Below, piece after piece: positions 1 through 5,883 of a stretch of DNA of 57,763 nt (the stretch's first letter is position 1; every line of letters starts with the position of its first letter). The notes beneath the pieces were generated by a model. That model saw nothing but the letters and a program-made list of their open reading frames with translations. It was not told the origin of the DNA and did not search any database. Origin of the DNA: Pirellulales bacterium (GTDB lineage Bacteria; Planctomycetota; Planctomycetia; Pirellulales; Lacipirellulaceae); assembly GCA_022841705.1 (NCBI GenBank), contig JALHQZ010000013.1:1-57763 (forward strand), in the 5' to 3' direction. The position numbers and the translations under genes were made by a program.

Positions 1-313
1 CGATCGCCCGTAGTTCGGCAAACACCTCTTTCACAGGGGGCGGAGTCTGGTTGGGTTCGGACAAGCGTCTCAGCGGGCTGACATCGAGCACGAGCCGTTC
101 AGCAAGTTGCGTGAGCTGACTTCGGGCGATTGCGGCGCCGAGCAACAACCCTCGCTCTTCACAGAAGCGAACGCGTTTCACACAGGCGCCAAACTGCCGC
201 AGAATTTGCCGACGGAAATGGATTGGCGGAACCGTCGGCGGAGCATAACCGGCCACGTACCGTTCAGCCGCCCGCCACTTGAGCCGTAGTTCACGACGTT
301 GTTGTTGATTCAC
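1..313 (-). CDS. Conserved hypothetical protein, truncated by the window edge
   Basis: I do not recognise a function. The frame is open from a GTG at 313 to the left edge (104 codons seen) with a clear GGAGG ribosome binding site 6 bases upstream. The visible part is basic and helical, with RREL, RRQILRQF and VKRVRFCEERG segments followed by ARSQLTQLAERL, and no signal peptide. It is the last visible gene of the minus-strand operon that contains the ubiquitin-like gene at 411-635, and a weak terminator-like hairpin lies between the two. The rest of the protein, and possibly an E1-, E2- or JAB-type partner, would lie left of the window; that last point is only inference from the neighbourhood. 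Confidence 0.6.
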   Translation of the reverse strand, partial: MNQQQRRELRLKWRAAERYVAGYAPPTVPPIHFRRQILRQFGACVKRVRFCEERGLLLGAAIARSQLTQLAERLVLDVSPLRRLSEPNQTPPPVKEVFAELRAI

Positions 314-333
314 GCAGGACCTCCAAGGGAAAT

Positions 334-355
334 AAAAAAGGCCGGAGCGAGCCTT
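334..355 (-). terminator. Weak terminator-like hairpin between two operon genes
   Basis: On the minus strand a 5-bp AAGGC/GCCTT stem with an 8-base loop is followed by TTTTTTATTT. It lies between the stop of the ubiquitin-like gene (411) and the ribosome binding site of the GTG-start gene at 313. The stem is short, so it may only attenuate transcription. Confidence 0.35.
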
Positions 356-410
356 AAAAATGAAAAGCCCGCCCCGGCCCAACACAACGCATCACTCCCG
401 AAAATAGCCG

Positions 411-635
411 CTACGCTGCGGCGCCTTCAATCTTGGTGGGGGTGATGCTGATCCGGTCGCCGTGACACAAAACCTGGTCTGCGGCGGCCGCTTGGCGGTT
501 GACTCGAATCAGATAATCTTGGGCCCGTCCGTGCGGGACCTTTTCGGCGAAGAATTGTTTGACGGTGGTCCCTTCGGAAACATCAATATGATTCGCGAAC
601 CCGCCGCCGTCGTTGTTGATGTACAAGATACGCAT
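411..635 (-). CDS. ThiS/MoaD/ubiquitin-like beta-grasp small protein
   Basis: This 74-residue protein begins MRILYINNDGGG and ends DRISITPTKIEGAAA. The layout fits a beta-grasp fold of the ThiS/MoaD/ubiquitin type: an opening strand pair, a TTVKQFFAEKV helix, a VNRQAAAADQVL segment and a final GDRISITP strand. Such proteins carry sulfur or are conjugated through a C-terminal Gly-Gly. Here the tail is Gly-Ala-Ala-Ala, so it lacks the usual diglycine and would need processing, or act without conjugation. The ATG at 635 is preferred over 686 because the fold starts there, although no Shine-Dalgarno is visible and the preceding 60 bases are an intergenic repeat. It sits in an operon with an AAA+ ATPase, DUF1257 and DUF2997 genes. 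The fold is inferred by eye. Confidence 0.6.
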   Translation of the reverse strand: MRILYINNDGGGFANHIDVSEGTTVKQFFAEKVPHGRAQDYLIRVNRQAAAADQVLCHGDRISITPTKIEGAAA

Positions 636-698
636 AGTTATGGAGAGGTTAGGGGTGAGAGGATAGGGAAAGCAGGCAGCAGGCAATCGCCGACAGCC
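636..698. repeat. Two-part intergenic repeat, copy 1
   Basis: Read on the minus strand, the gap begins with GGGCTGTCGGCGATTG and ends with a pyrimidine-rich CCCTATCCTCTCACC / CTAACCTCTCC stretch just before the ATG at 635. The same two parts, in the same order and orientation, occur in the gaps at 1140-1229, 1425-1494 and 2707-2799. Confidence 0.7.
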
Positions 699-1139
699 CT
701 ACCGCACTACCAACTGATTCTGCTTGAACTCGTTAATCAGTTGACTTGCTTGACGCCGGGTTAGCTGGTTGAGTCGCCGTTCGAAGCGGGCATGGACGTG
801 GCCGCTGAGCGAACCGTTCACAAGGTACGGATGCTTGTCGGCCAGCTCTTCGATGTAGGCAACCTGCTTGGCGGTCGCGAGTTGCGAAGCGGCTGCTTCA
901 CAGTTCGCTTCTTCGGCGGGTGACACACCTGAACTAGCTGTCTCGTAGGTATCGCTGAGCTCCTGCTCGACCGCGTCACGACAGAATTTGTAGGCGGCCG
1001 CCACTTGGGTTTGAATTTCCGCTGCGTCGTGCGGCAGGCGGCCATCGATTTCCATTTCAATCTGGCAGTGGGCCGAGCGACTGCCATAGTTCGGCTGCCC
1101 TCGTTTGAGGGCGAGCCCCGCGGTTAGTTTGAGAGGCAT
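699..1139 (-). CDS. Conserved hypothetical protein with helical C-terminal motif
   Basis: A 146-residue cytoplasmic protein. The N-terminal half (about 1-75) has alternating beta-type sequence (LKLTAGLALKRGQPNYGSRSA, then CQIEMEIDG) that I associate with small proteins of planctomycete mobile or phage-like operons, function unknown. The C-terminal part (about 88-146) has the pattern ATAKQVAYIEELADK ... LTRRQASQLINEF. This resembles the short helical TxKQ...EAS-x-LI motif (DUF3072-like) seen in several nucleic-acid-related proteins. It is flanked on both sides by the intergenic repeat and lies directly upstream of the ubiquitin-like gene, so the two are probably cotranscribed. A DNA- or RNA-binding role is only a guess. 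Confidence 0.65.
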   Translation of the reverse strand: MPLKLTAGLALKRGQPNYGSRSAHCQIEMEIDGRLPHDAAEIQTQVAAAYKFCRDAVEQELSDTYETASSGVSPAEEANCEAAASQLATAKQVAYIEELADKHPYLVNGSLSGHVHARFERRLNQLTRRQASQLINEFKQNQLVVR

Positions 1140-1229
1140 GATGGGGTGGGAGAGGTTAGAGGATAGGGGTTAGAGGTTAGGCAAGCTCGGCTGCTGGCCA
1201 ATAGCCAACAGCTAATAGCCAACAGCCTC
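1140..1229. repeat. Two-part intergenic repeat, copy 2
   Basis: The best-developed copy. On the minus strand it holds two tandem GGCTGTTGGCTATTAG-type units, then a linker, then CTAACCTCTAACCCCTATCC and CTAACCTCTCC, ending at the ATG at 1139. It fills the whole gap between two genes of the operon. Confidence 0.75.
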
Positions 1230-1424
1230 TTACGGCAGCATCACGATCCGGTCTTCTTCGACGCGGTCCCAATCGAGGTAGCTGTCGAACTCGGGATCGA
1301 AGTAGGGCTCGGGGTCGTAGGCCGCCACGAGCGGGTCGGCCAGATTGAAACCAAGGTCCGCGATGCAGCGACGTGATTCGCCCGTGACGTGGGCGACAGC
1401 AGTGTTAAGTTGGCGTTGAGTCAT
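1230..1424 (-). CDS. Small acidic hypothetical protein
   Basis: A 64-residue protein starting MTQRQLNTAVAHVTGES and ending in a strongly acidic tail rich in Asp, Glu and Tyr (PEPYFDPEFDSYLDWDRVEED). The N-terminal half could form a short helix-turn-helix-like unit; the tail looks disordered. I do not recognise the family for certain. The ATG at 1424 is chosen because the longer reading to 1466 would translate the intergenic repeat as Pro-rich sequence. It is an internal gene of the operon, with intergenic repeat copies on both sides. Confidence 0.55.
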   Translation of the reverse strand: MTQRQLNTAVAHVTGESRRCIADLGFNLADPLVAAYDPEPYFDPEFDSYLDWDRVEEDRIVMLP

Positions 1425-1494
1425 GGGAGGGATGTGGGGGGTTGGGGACGGGGGAATAAAGGCCAACAGCTAACGGCCAATCGCCAACAGCCAC
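1425..1494. repeat. Two-part intergenic repeat, copy 3, overlapping a gene end
   Basis: On the minus strand GGCTGTTGGCGATTGG and GCTGTTGGCC units are followed by a C-rich stretch ending at the ATG at 1424. The first unit lies inside the 3' end of the gene at 1470-1712 and encodes its last residues (WLLAIGR), so the repeat has replaced or extended that gene's tail. Confidence 0.6.
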
Positions 1495-1712
1495 GCTTCG
1501 ATCCACGCTGCTTCCGCAGCGAGGGCTTGGCTGCGCTTGGAGAATGGGCCGAGAACGGGGCCGGAGAGGGGAGCGAGATCGGCGATCCAACCGCTATCGG
1601 TTGGTTCGACAAAAGAGGCTCGCGTGATGACGGGCGAACCGAGAGTAGTTAGCTCAAGTTCATCGTTGTAGAGAGTCCGCAGGATACCCTGCGGAGAGAT
1701 GACAATTTCAAT
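1470..1712 (-). CDS. Small conserved protein without a standard start codon
   Basis: A coding frame runs from just after a TAG (1731-1733) to the TAG at 1470-1472. It reads IEIVISPQGILRTLYNDELEL, then LGSPVITRASFVEPTDSGW, then LSGPVLGPFSKRSQALAAE. The regular beta-strand opening and the VEP...W.ADL...GPVLGPF..R..AL..E pattern look like a conserved small family. No ATG, GTG or TTG lies in frame near the beginning. The first plausible initiator is ATT at 1712, giving 80 residues; the frame could also begin at 1730. The gene therefore either uses a rare start, relies on coupling with the upstream gene (stop at 1750), or has lost its start. Its 3' end is formed by the intergenic repeat. Confidence 0.5.
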   Translation of the reverse strand: MEIVISPQGILRTLYNDELELTTLGSPVITRASFVEPTDSGWIADLAPLSGPVLGPFSKRSQALAAEAAWIEAWLLAIGR

Positions 1713-1749
1713 GGGCTTATCTCCGGGGTTCTAGAAGCAGAAAAAATAA

Positions 1750-2706
1750 TTACCGTGGTCGCCGCAGAATGTTGCGACGAGGTCGATCAACGAGCAACGG
1801 TTCGAGAGCCGTTTGCACTTCACCCAACTGCTGAGTGATTCGGCTTCGCAACGCGTCGCTCGCCCGCAGGTCCTGGGGCGCCACGCCCCGTAACAACTGC
1901 TGGGCCTGATCGACGAGCGATTCAAGCTCGGCGTTGGAGCCAACATTGAGCGTGCGAAAGCGGTCGAAGAACGTTCGCAGGTTGGTCACCGCCGAATCGC
2001 GAAACACTTTGGGCTGGCCCTCGGCGTCACCCGCGAGCCGTTCTGTGAGATGTGAAACCAAGCCGCCAAACTCTTCGCAGAAGGCCTGTTCGGCGAGGGC
2101 GACCGCTTCATTGAACTGGGCCGTCACCCGCTGGCATTCCCGCTCATACAATTCGGGGCTCAGGCGTCGGAGATACTCGGGCGGTTCGACCGCGGGGAAC
2201 TCCCACATCAGGGCGAACTCCTCCCGCAGTGACCGCGGATAATCGGTCGGCTGATAGAGCTGCCCCAATCGTTCAGCGGCGGCCGCTTGCAGTTCGGGGT
2301 AAGCTCGATCAAGTTCGGTCACGGCATCCGCCAGCTCAGCCGACAGTTCCGTCAGCTTGGCATGAAACGGTTCAATGTCCGCTTGCCGAATGAGCCGCAG
2401 TCCCGGTTCCGGAAACGGCAGCGTGATCGCTTTCCAGTAACTGGTCGCCTGATGCTTGACCGCCGCCACCGCCTGAAACGCCGGGTGCTTGGTGTCGAGC
2501 AGTTTTTTACTGGCGGCGAGTACATCGCCCGCCGCATCGAGCGCTTCGGCTGCTTGTGATTTCTGGCCCGGCGTGAGCGACCGCCGCAAGCCGAACCACG
2601 AAAACGACAACCGCACGCCGGTCATCGTGTGGCGTAAGCGATCAGCGGGCTGAGTTTCAATCGTTGGCGCCGCCCGTGTGCGCCGTCGCTCTAAGGTCAT
2701 GGACAT
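1750..2706 (-). CDS. Conserved hypothetical helical protein (DUF3150-like)
   Basis: A 318-residue soluble protein, mostly alpha-helical with long Ala/Glu/Gln-rich stretches. After a disordered basic N-terminus it starts a recognisable domain at about residue 30 (GVRLSFSWFGLRRSLTPGQK). Conserved-looking stretches follow: LLDTKHPAFQAV, TSYWKAITLPFPEPGLRLI, and FPAVEPPEYLRRLSPELYE. The arrangement recalls the DUF3150 group of phage- and plasmid-associated proteins, but I cannot prove this by eye. Two near-adjacent ATGs (2706 and 2700) are possible starts; neither has a Shine-Dalgarno because the upstream 93 bases are repeat. It sits directly downstream of the AAA+ ATPase gene and is a candidate partner or substrate. 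Confidence 0.6.
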   Translation of the reverse strand: MSMTLERRRTRAAPTIETQPADRLRHTMTGVRLSFSWFGLRRSLTPGQKSQAAEALDAAGDVLAASKKLLDTKHPAFQAVAAVKHQATSYWKAITLPFPEPGLRLIRQADIEPFHAKLTELSAELADAVTELDRAYPELQAAAAERLGQLYQPTDYPRSLREEFALMWEFPAVEPPEYLRRLSPELYERECQRVTAQFNEAVALAEQAFCEEFGGLVSHLTERLAGDAEGQPKVFRDSAVTNLRTFFDRFRTLNVGSNAELESLVDQAQQLLRGVAPQDLRASDALRSRITQQLGEVQTALEPLLVDRPRRNILRRPR

Positions 2707-2799
2707 AGGGTGAGGATAGGGGTCAGAGGATAGGGGTTATGGAAAGAGCTTGGCATCAGCTGTCTGGCCGATAGCCGACAGCTGATAGCCAACAGCCCT
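2707..2799. repeat. Two-part intergenic repeat, copy 4
   Basis: Minus-strand order: GGCTGTTGGCTATCAGC and GCTGTCGGCTATCGGCC, a linker, then CCCCTATCCTCTGACC and CCCCTATCCTCACCC. It fills the gap between the AAA+ ATPase stop (2800) and the next start (2706). Confidence 0.7.
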
Positions 2800-4278
2800 C
2801 TAATTCGCTGACGGATCCAGCCGCACGTTCCGCCTTTTTTTAGCGGTTGGCGGCGCCTGATAGATGCCGGATTCGTGGGCGGAGAGACAACGGCCGCTGG
2901 CCCATTGGCGCAGGGTTGCTAATTGCTCGGCGGCAGAAATCGACACCGGCACAATCTGCTGGGCCGCTGTCGTGAGTGGCACATCCAAGAGAGCCGACAA
3001 TCGGCAACAAGCCCGAATCTCGGCGCCGGTCCAACCACCATCCGGGGGTTGCGATTCGCTCGCCGCGATGCCGAACACGTGCCGGTGAATCTTCCAAATC
3101 GCCGTGCGTTCTTCGCTGGTTGGCAGATCGAGAAAAAACACCCCATCAAACCGTTCAGCTCGCAGGAACTCGGGCGGCAACCGGTCGATGGAGTTCGCCG
3201 TGGCGATCACCATCACTTGGCTGGTGCGATCCGACAGCCAGGTGAGCAGCGTCCCGAACATCCGGGCCGAGACGCCACTGTCGCCCGCGTTGCCGCTGAC
3301 GCCCGACAAGCCCTTGTCGATCTCATCGATAAAGACCAGGCATGGCGCCATCGCTTCAATGATCGCAATCGCTCGCCGGGTGTTCGCTTCGGTCTGGCCG
3401 ACGAGTGAACCCATCAGGGCGCCCAGGTCGAGTCTCAGCGTCGGCCGATTCACTTCGTTCCCGAGCGCCTTGGCGATCGCACTCTTGCCGCAGCCCGGCG
3501 GTGATAATAAGAGCACGCCTTTAGGCTGAACTGGCGAATCATAAGGCCGGGGCCGCAGTGCCCTGAGGCAAAACGCTTTCAATGCAGCCAATCCGCCGAG
3601 ATCACTGAACCGTTCGTGGCCGTCGTGCAGCGTCACCAGATTCGACTGCTGCAGCTGTTGCGCCTTGATCGCGAGAACTGTCGCTGGCGTTAAGCGCTGG
3701 TCCCGGACGAGCGACAAACTAAAGGCGCCTTCCGCTTCGTAGCGGGTGAGCCCCGCCGCCGCGTCGAGCACCGCTTCGAGTTCTTGGCCCGTGGGCAGTT
3801 CATCGCCGGTGGTGAGCTCCCGGGCGATCGAGGCGAGTTGCTCGCGGCTGGGGAGTTCATGCCGCAGCACGACGAAGAGCTTTTCGAGTTCGCGGGGCAA
3901 CTCGGCTTGAGGTGATAGTAAGATGACAAACGTCCGGTTCTGTTTACCTTGCTCGACGGCGTGGGCCAACGCTTGGACGACTTCGGGCGAGCCCAAGAAG
4001 CGGTGATAATTTACGAGCACCAAGAGACTCGTCTGGCCTGGTTCGGCTAGGTCGCTGACGAGTCGCACGGCAGCAAGGGGATCATTCGCCGTGAGCTCGC
4101 CGGTAGATTGCAGCGGGAACTGAAGGCCCTGGGCAAGATCCCACACCGCCAGACGCCACGTTTCTTGGCGGCACAGTTCAGAAATTTCGAGAATCGCTTC
4201 TCGCTGTTCATCGCTTTCAATCCAGACCCCCGCAAAGCAGGCGTCGAGATATTCCCGCAGTTCGGTTGCGAGTGGCAC
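2800..4278 (-). CDS. AAA+ ATPase, Ycf46/FtsH-like
   Basis: A 492-residue ATP-driven AAA+ protein, likely a remodelling ATPase. The N-terminal 200 residues resemble the inactive first domain of Ycf46-type proteins (SLLVLVNYHRFL, then FVILLSPQAELPREL). The catalytic domain carries Walker A SPPGCGKS (about 259-266), Walker B LVFIDEIDK (about 314-322), sensor 1 ATAN (about 359) and the arginine-finger segment LRAERFD (about 372-378). The start is GTG at 4278: GGAGG lies 6 bases upstream, inside the end of the DUF2997 gene. The longer frame to 4428 only reads that gene in another phase. It is translated one base after the DUF2997 stop, indicating coupled expression with DUF2997 and DUF1257. These three gene types recur together in other bacteria; their joint function is unknown to me. 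Confidence 0.85.
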   Translation of the reverse strand: MPLATELREYLDACFAGVWIESDEQREAILEISELCRQETWRLAVWDLAQGLQFPLQSTGELTANDPLAAVRLVSDLAEPGQTSLLVLVNYHRFLGSPEVVQALAHAVEQGKQNRTFVILLSPQAELPRELEKLFVVLRHELPSREQLASIARELTTGDELPTGQELEAVLDAAAGLTRYEAEGAFSLSLVRDQRLTPATVLAIKAQQLQQSNLVTLHDGHERFSDLGGLAALKAFCLRALRPRPYDSPVQPKGVLLLSPPGCGKSAIAKALGNEVNRPTLRLDLGALMGSLVGQTEANTRRAIAIIEAMAPCLVFIDEIDKGLSGVSGNAGDSGVSARMFGTLLTWLSDRTSQVMVIATANSIDRLPPEFLRAERFDGVFFLDLPTSEERTAIWKIHRHVFGIAASESQPPDGGWTGAEIRACCRLSALLDVPLTTAAQQIVPVSISAAEQLATLRQWASGRCLSAHESGIYQAPPTAKKRRNVRLDPSAN

Positions 4279-4279
4279 T

Positions 4280-4483
4280 TTAGGCCTCCGGGGGTTTAAG
4301 TTCGTGAAGTAACCGCTCCGACGGAGCAGTTTGGTAGAGCTCGGCCGTCGGCTCGTCACCGGTGACTTGGCCGAGGGCCTGTTCGAGCCAGCGACTTGCC
4401 TCGCGGCAGCTTTCGCCGGCATAGCCACGCGTTTCGAGTTTCGTTTCGCCGGTGGGCGAGATGGTGAGCACGATAGTTTTCAA
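4280..4483 (-). CDS. DUF2997 family small protein
   Basis: A 67-residue protein with the family pattern: an opening strand (MKTIVLTISPTG), then ETRGYAGESCREASRWLEQALG containing the conserved Gly-x-x-Gly-x-x-Cys, then a variable tail. It starts with TTG at 4483 and has a strong AAGGAGG ribosome binding site 6 bases upstream, which decides the start. The TTG overlaps the TGA stop of the DUF1257 gene (TTGA), a translational-coupling arrangement, and its stop is one base before the GTG of the AAA+ ATPase gene. The family is commonly found beside DUF1257 (Ycf35-like); its biochemical role is not established. Confidence 0.8.
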   Translation of the reverse strand: MKTIVLTISPTGETKLETRGYAGESCREASRWLEQALGQVTGDEPTAELYQTAPSERLLHELKPPEA

Positions 4484-4848
4484 GTGGCGCCTCCTTGTTG
4501 CAACGTGAGCTGGATGGCGCCGCTGGGGAGCGGTTGTTCCAACACACTAAATCCTTGGCGACGAGCCAGCGTCGTGGCGTGCTCGACGGCGTAGGCCTGC
4601 AGGAACTCATCGAGCCGAGCGGGTTCACCCCAGTGGCCATGAAAATTGTCGTAGTGCAATCGGCCACTGGCGACATCACACACCAGCGGGTATCGCCAAT
4701 TGCGGAGCTGGACCGCTCGCCCGGTGACCGTTTGGCGGTAGATTTCAAACTGACCGTGCCGGGGCCCGGGCAGTTTGAGGCGTTGGCAAGCCGCAGCAAT
4801 CGCTTGTGGCTCACGCACCTGGGTGGTGATGGTGACCAAGTGACTCAT
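4480..4848 (-). CDS. DUF1257 (Ycf35-like) protein
   Basis: A 122-residue protein matching the DUF1257 family: MSHLVTITTQVREPQAIAAACQRL at the N-terminus, a central WRYPLVCDV segment, then LDEFLQAYAVEHATTLARRQG and a final strand. The ATG at 4848 has GGAG 8 bases upstream; the longer reading to 4887 adds a non-family peptide. Its 5' end overlaps the 3' end of the membrane protein gene at 4811-5326 by 38 bases, and its stop overlaps the TTG of DUF2997. Ycf35 homologues occur in cyanobacteria and plastids as uncharacterised proteins. Placement before an AAA+ ATPase suggests an adaptor or substrate-recognition role, which is inference. Confidence 0.8.
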   Translation of the reverse strand: MSHLVTITTQVREPQAIAAACQRLKLPGPRHGQFEIYRQTVTGRAVQLRNWRYPLVCDVASGRLHYDNFHGHWGEPARLDEFLQAYAVEHATTLARRQGFSVLEQPLPSGAIQLTLQQGGAT

Positions 4849-5326
4849 GCAGTTCTCCAGTGGGCAGAAGGGAAGGGGTGGAATCAAGCCCGATGGTTTC
4901 GGCGCCTGTCAGCGGTGGGGAGTTCTCGATTCCCGCTTGCAGAGCGAGTTGTAGCGACTGGTAGTCGAGCCAATAGCCGACCAGCCACAGCACGGCCACG
5001 GCGACAATCAAAGCGAGCAGGACGGGCGCCAACTGCCGGAACAACGATTCGGTGCGGCGTTCCTTAATCACTGTTTGCCGCTCTTGATGCAGGTCGCTCC
5101 AGCCGGTGGATAGAGCTTGCCGCTCGGACTGAACTTGCTGATGCAGTTCGACCAATTCTTTGCGGGCCGAGGCGTGCTCACGATCGAGCCGGGCCAGTTC
5201 TTGGTTCTGCCCGGCTTGGCGATCCGCAGCCTCGATGGCGACGCGGGTGGCCCGATCGCTACAGCCCACGAACACCGCGGTGCCCACGGCAACCAGACCG
5301 ACAACGAGCCAGAACAAAATCTTCAT
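4811..5326 (-). CDS. Membrane-anchored coiled-coil protein, first gene of the operon
   Basis: A 171-residue protein with a hydrophobic N-terminus (about 3-21) ending VFVGCSD, which may be a lipoprotein signal or a membrane anchor. A charged heptad-rich stretch (about 28-93: RLDREHASARKELVELHQQ and similar) suggests a coiled coil. A second membrane segment follows at about 97-118 (APVLLALIVAVAVLWLVGYWL), then a polar tail with a His-rich end. Its family is unknown to me. As the most upstream minus-strand gene before the terminator-like hairpin at 5354-5388, it is probably the first cistron. It could tether the small-protein/AAA+ complex to the membrane, though this is inference. Confidence 0.6.
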   Translation of the reverse strand: MKILFWLVVGLVAVGTAVFVGCSDRATRVAIEAADRQAGQNQELARLDREHASARKELVELHQQVQSERQALSTGWSDLHQERQTVIKERRTESLFRQLAPVLLALIVAVAVLWLVGYWLDYQSLQLALQAGIENSPPLTGAETIGLDSTPSLLPTGELHESLGHHHHPGA

Positions 5327-5353
5327 ACGCAGTGCTCCGGGGGTGAGTGGGCA

Positions 5354-5388
5354 TGAAAAAAGCCCGCCGCCGGTGAGGGCTGCGGGCT
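5354..5388 (-). terminator. Rho-independent terminator-like hairpin upstream of the operon
   Basis: A perfect 7-bp AGCCCGC/GCGGGCT stem (5361-5367 with 5382-5388) is followed, on the minus strand, by a run of T. It lies 28 bases upstream of the first minus-strand start (5326). It therefore either insulates the operon from transcription entering from the right or acts as an attenuator in a long leader. Confidence 0.6.
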
Positions 5389-5718
5389 AAGGGGAGGGTA
5401 CTTAGGTTTTGACGCGGTTCTGGTCGGAATTTAGCTGGGGTGCAGTGGCCGTGTCTGATCACGCCGAATTCGCAACGTGACAAGTAGCGGCATCGGGGGA
5501 CGCATGTTTCAGTACCGCAGAGGTGCGAAGTCCCACCAAGAATGCACTGCTTTTTTCTACCGTTTTGGTACCGTTTTGCGCTTCGGGCACCGGCGCCATA
5601 CCGCTCAAAATTCGGAGAATTTCGACATGAATGCTACGGATTGCAATGGGCCCAGAAACAGCTAAAATCGCATCATTCCTCGGGAAATACGATGAATTCA
5701 CAGGTGCGCTGAACCGGT
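5389..5718. other. Non-coding boundary stretch
   Basis: I see no convincing gene here. A minus-strand reading of 80 codons (5459-5701) has no recognisable pattern. The stretch separates the minus-strand operon from the tRNA-derived site at 5719 and should contain the operon promoter; I could not pick a clear -35/-10 pair. Confidence 0.4.
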
Positions 5719-5764
5719 TTCGGGACGCAGAGGTCGAAGGTTCAAATCCTTTCAGCCCGACTCA
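5719..5764 (+). other. tRNA 3'-half, likely attachment site of the integrative element
   Basis: The bases read as the 3' half of a tRNA: anticodon loop TTCGGGA (apparent anticodon CGG, tRNA-Arg reading CCG), CGCAG as 3' anticodon stem, AGGTC variable loop, T-arm GAAGG-TTCAAAT-CCTTT with five pairs, acceptor strand CAGCCCG and discriminator A. The preceding bases do not form a D-arm or the matching 5' anticodon stem, so the 5' half is missing. A tRNA 3' half starting in the anticodon loop is the usual core of tyrosine-integrase attachment sites, and an integrase gene begins 120 bases downstream. Confidence 0.75.
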
Positions 5765-5831
5765 CCTAACTCGTTGCCGAATAGCGACTTACGTACCCTG
5801 CTGGCGTTCAGCAGTGCGGCATTTTCCATCC

Positions 5832-5859
5832 GAGTTATCCGGTAATTACCGGATAACTC
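5832..5859. promoter_or_regulatory. Perfect 28-bp palindrome upstream of the integrase
   Basis: The half-site GAGTTATCCGGTAA is followed immediately by its exact reverse complement. The palindrome ends 24 bases before the integrase ATG. It is a plausible operator, or an arm/excision-protein site for the recombinase. Confidence 0.75.
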
Positions 5860-5883
5860 TGGCCCGTATGGAGAATCCGCACC

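Noticed and set aside
2923..3408. Plus-strand reading opposite the AAA+ ATPase (161 codons)
   Set aside because: Antisense to the conserved Walker and arginine-finger region, with Arg/Gly/Ala-rich composition typical of shadows.
4495..5067. Plus-strand reading of 190 codons opposite DUF1257 and the coiled-coil gene
   Set aside because: No ribosome binding site and no protein features; the minus-strand genes have family matches and coupled starts.
5719..5764. Complete tRNA-Arg gene
   Set aside because: The 5' half (acceptor, D-arm and 5' anticodon stem) cannot be found upstream; only the 3' half is present.
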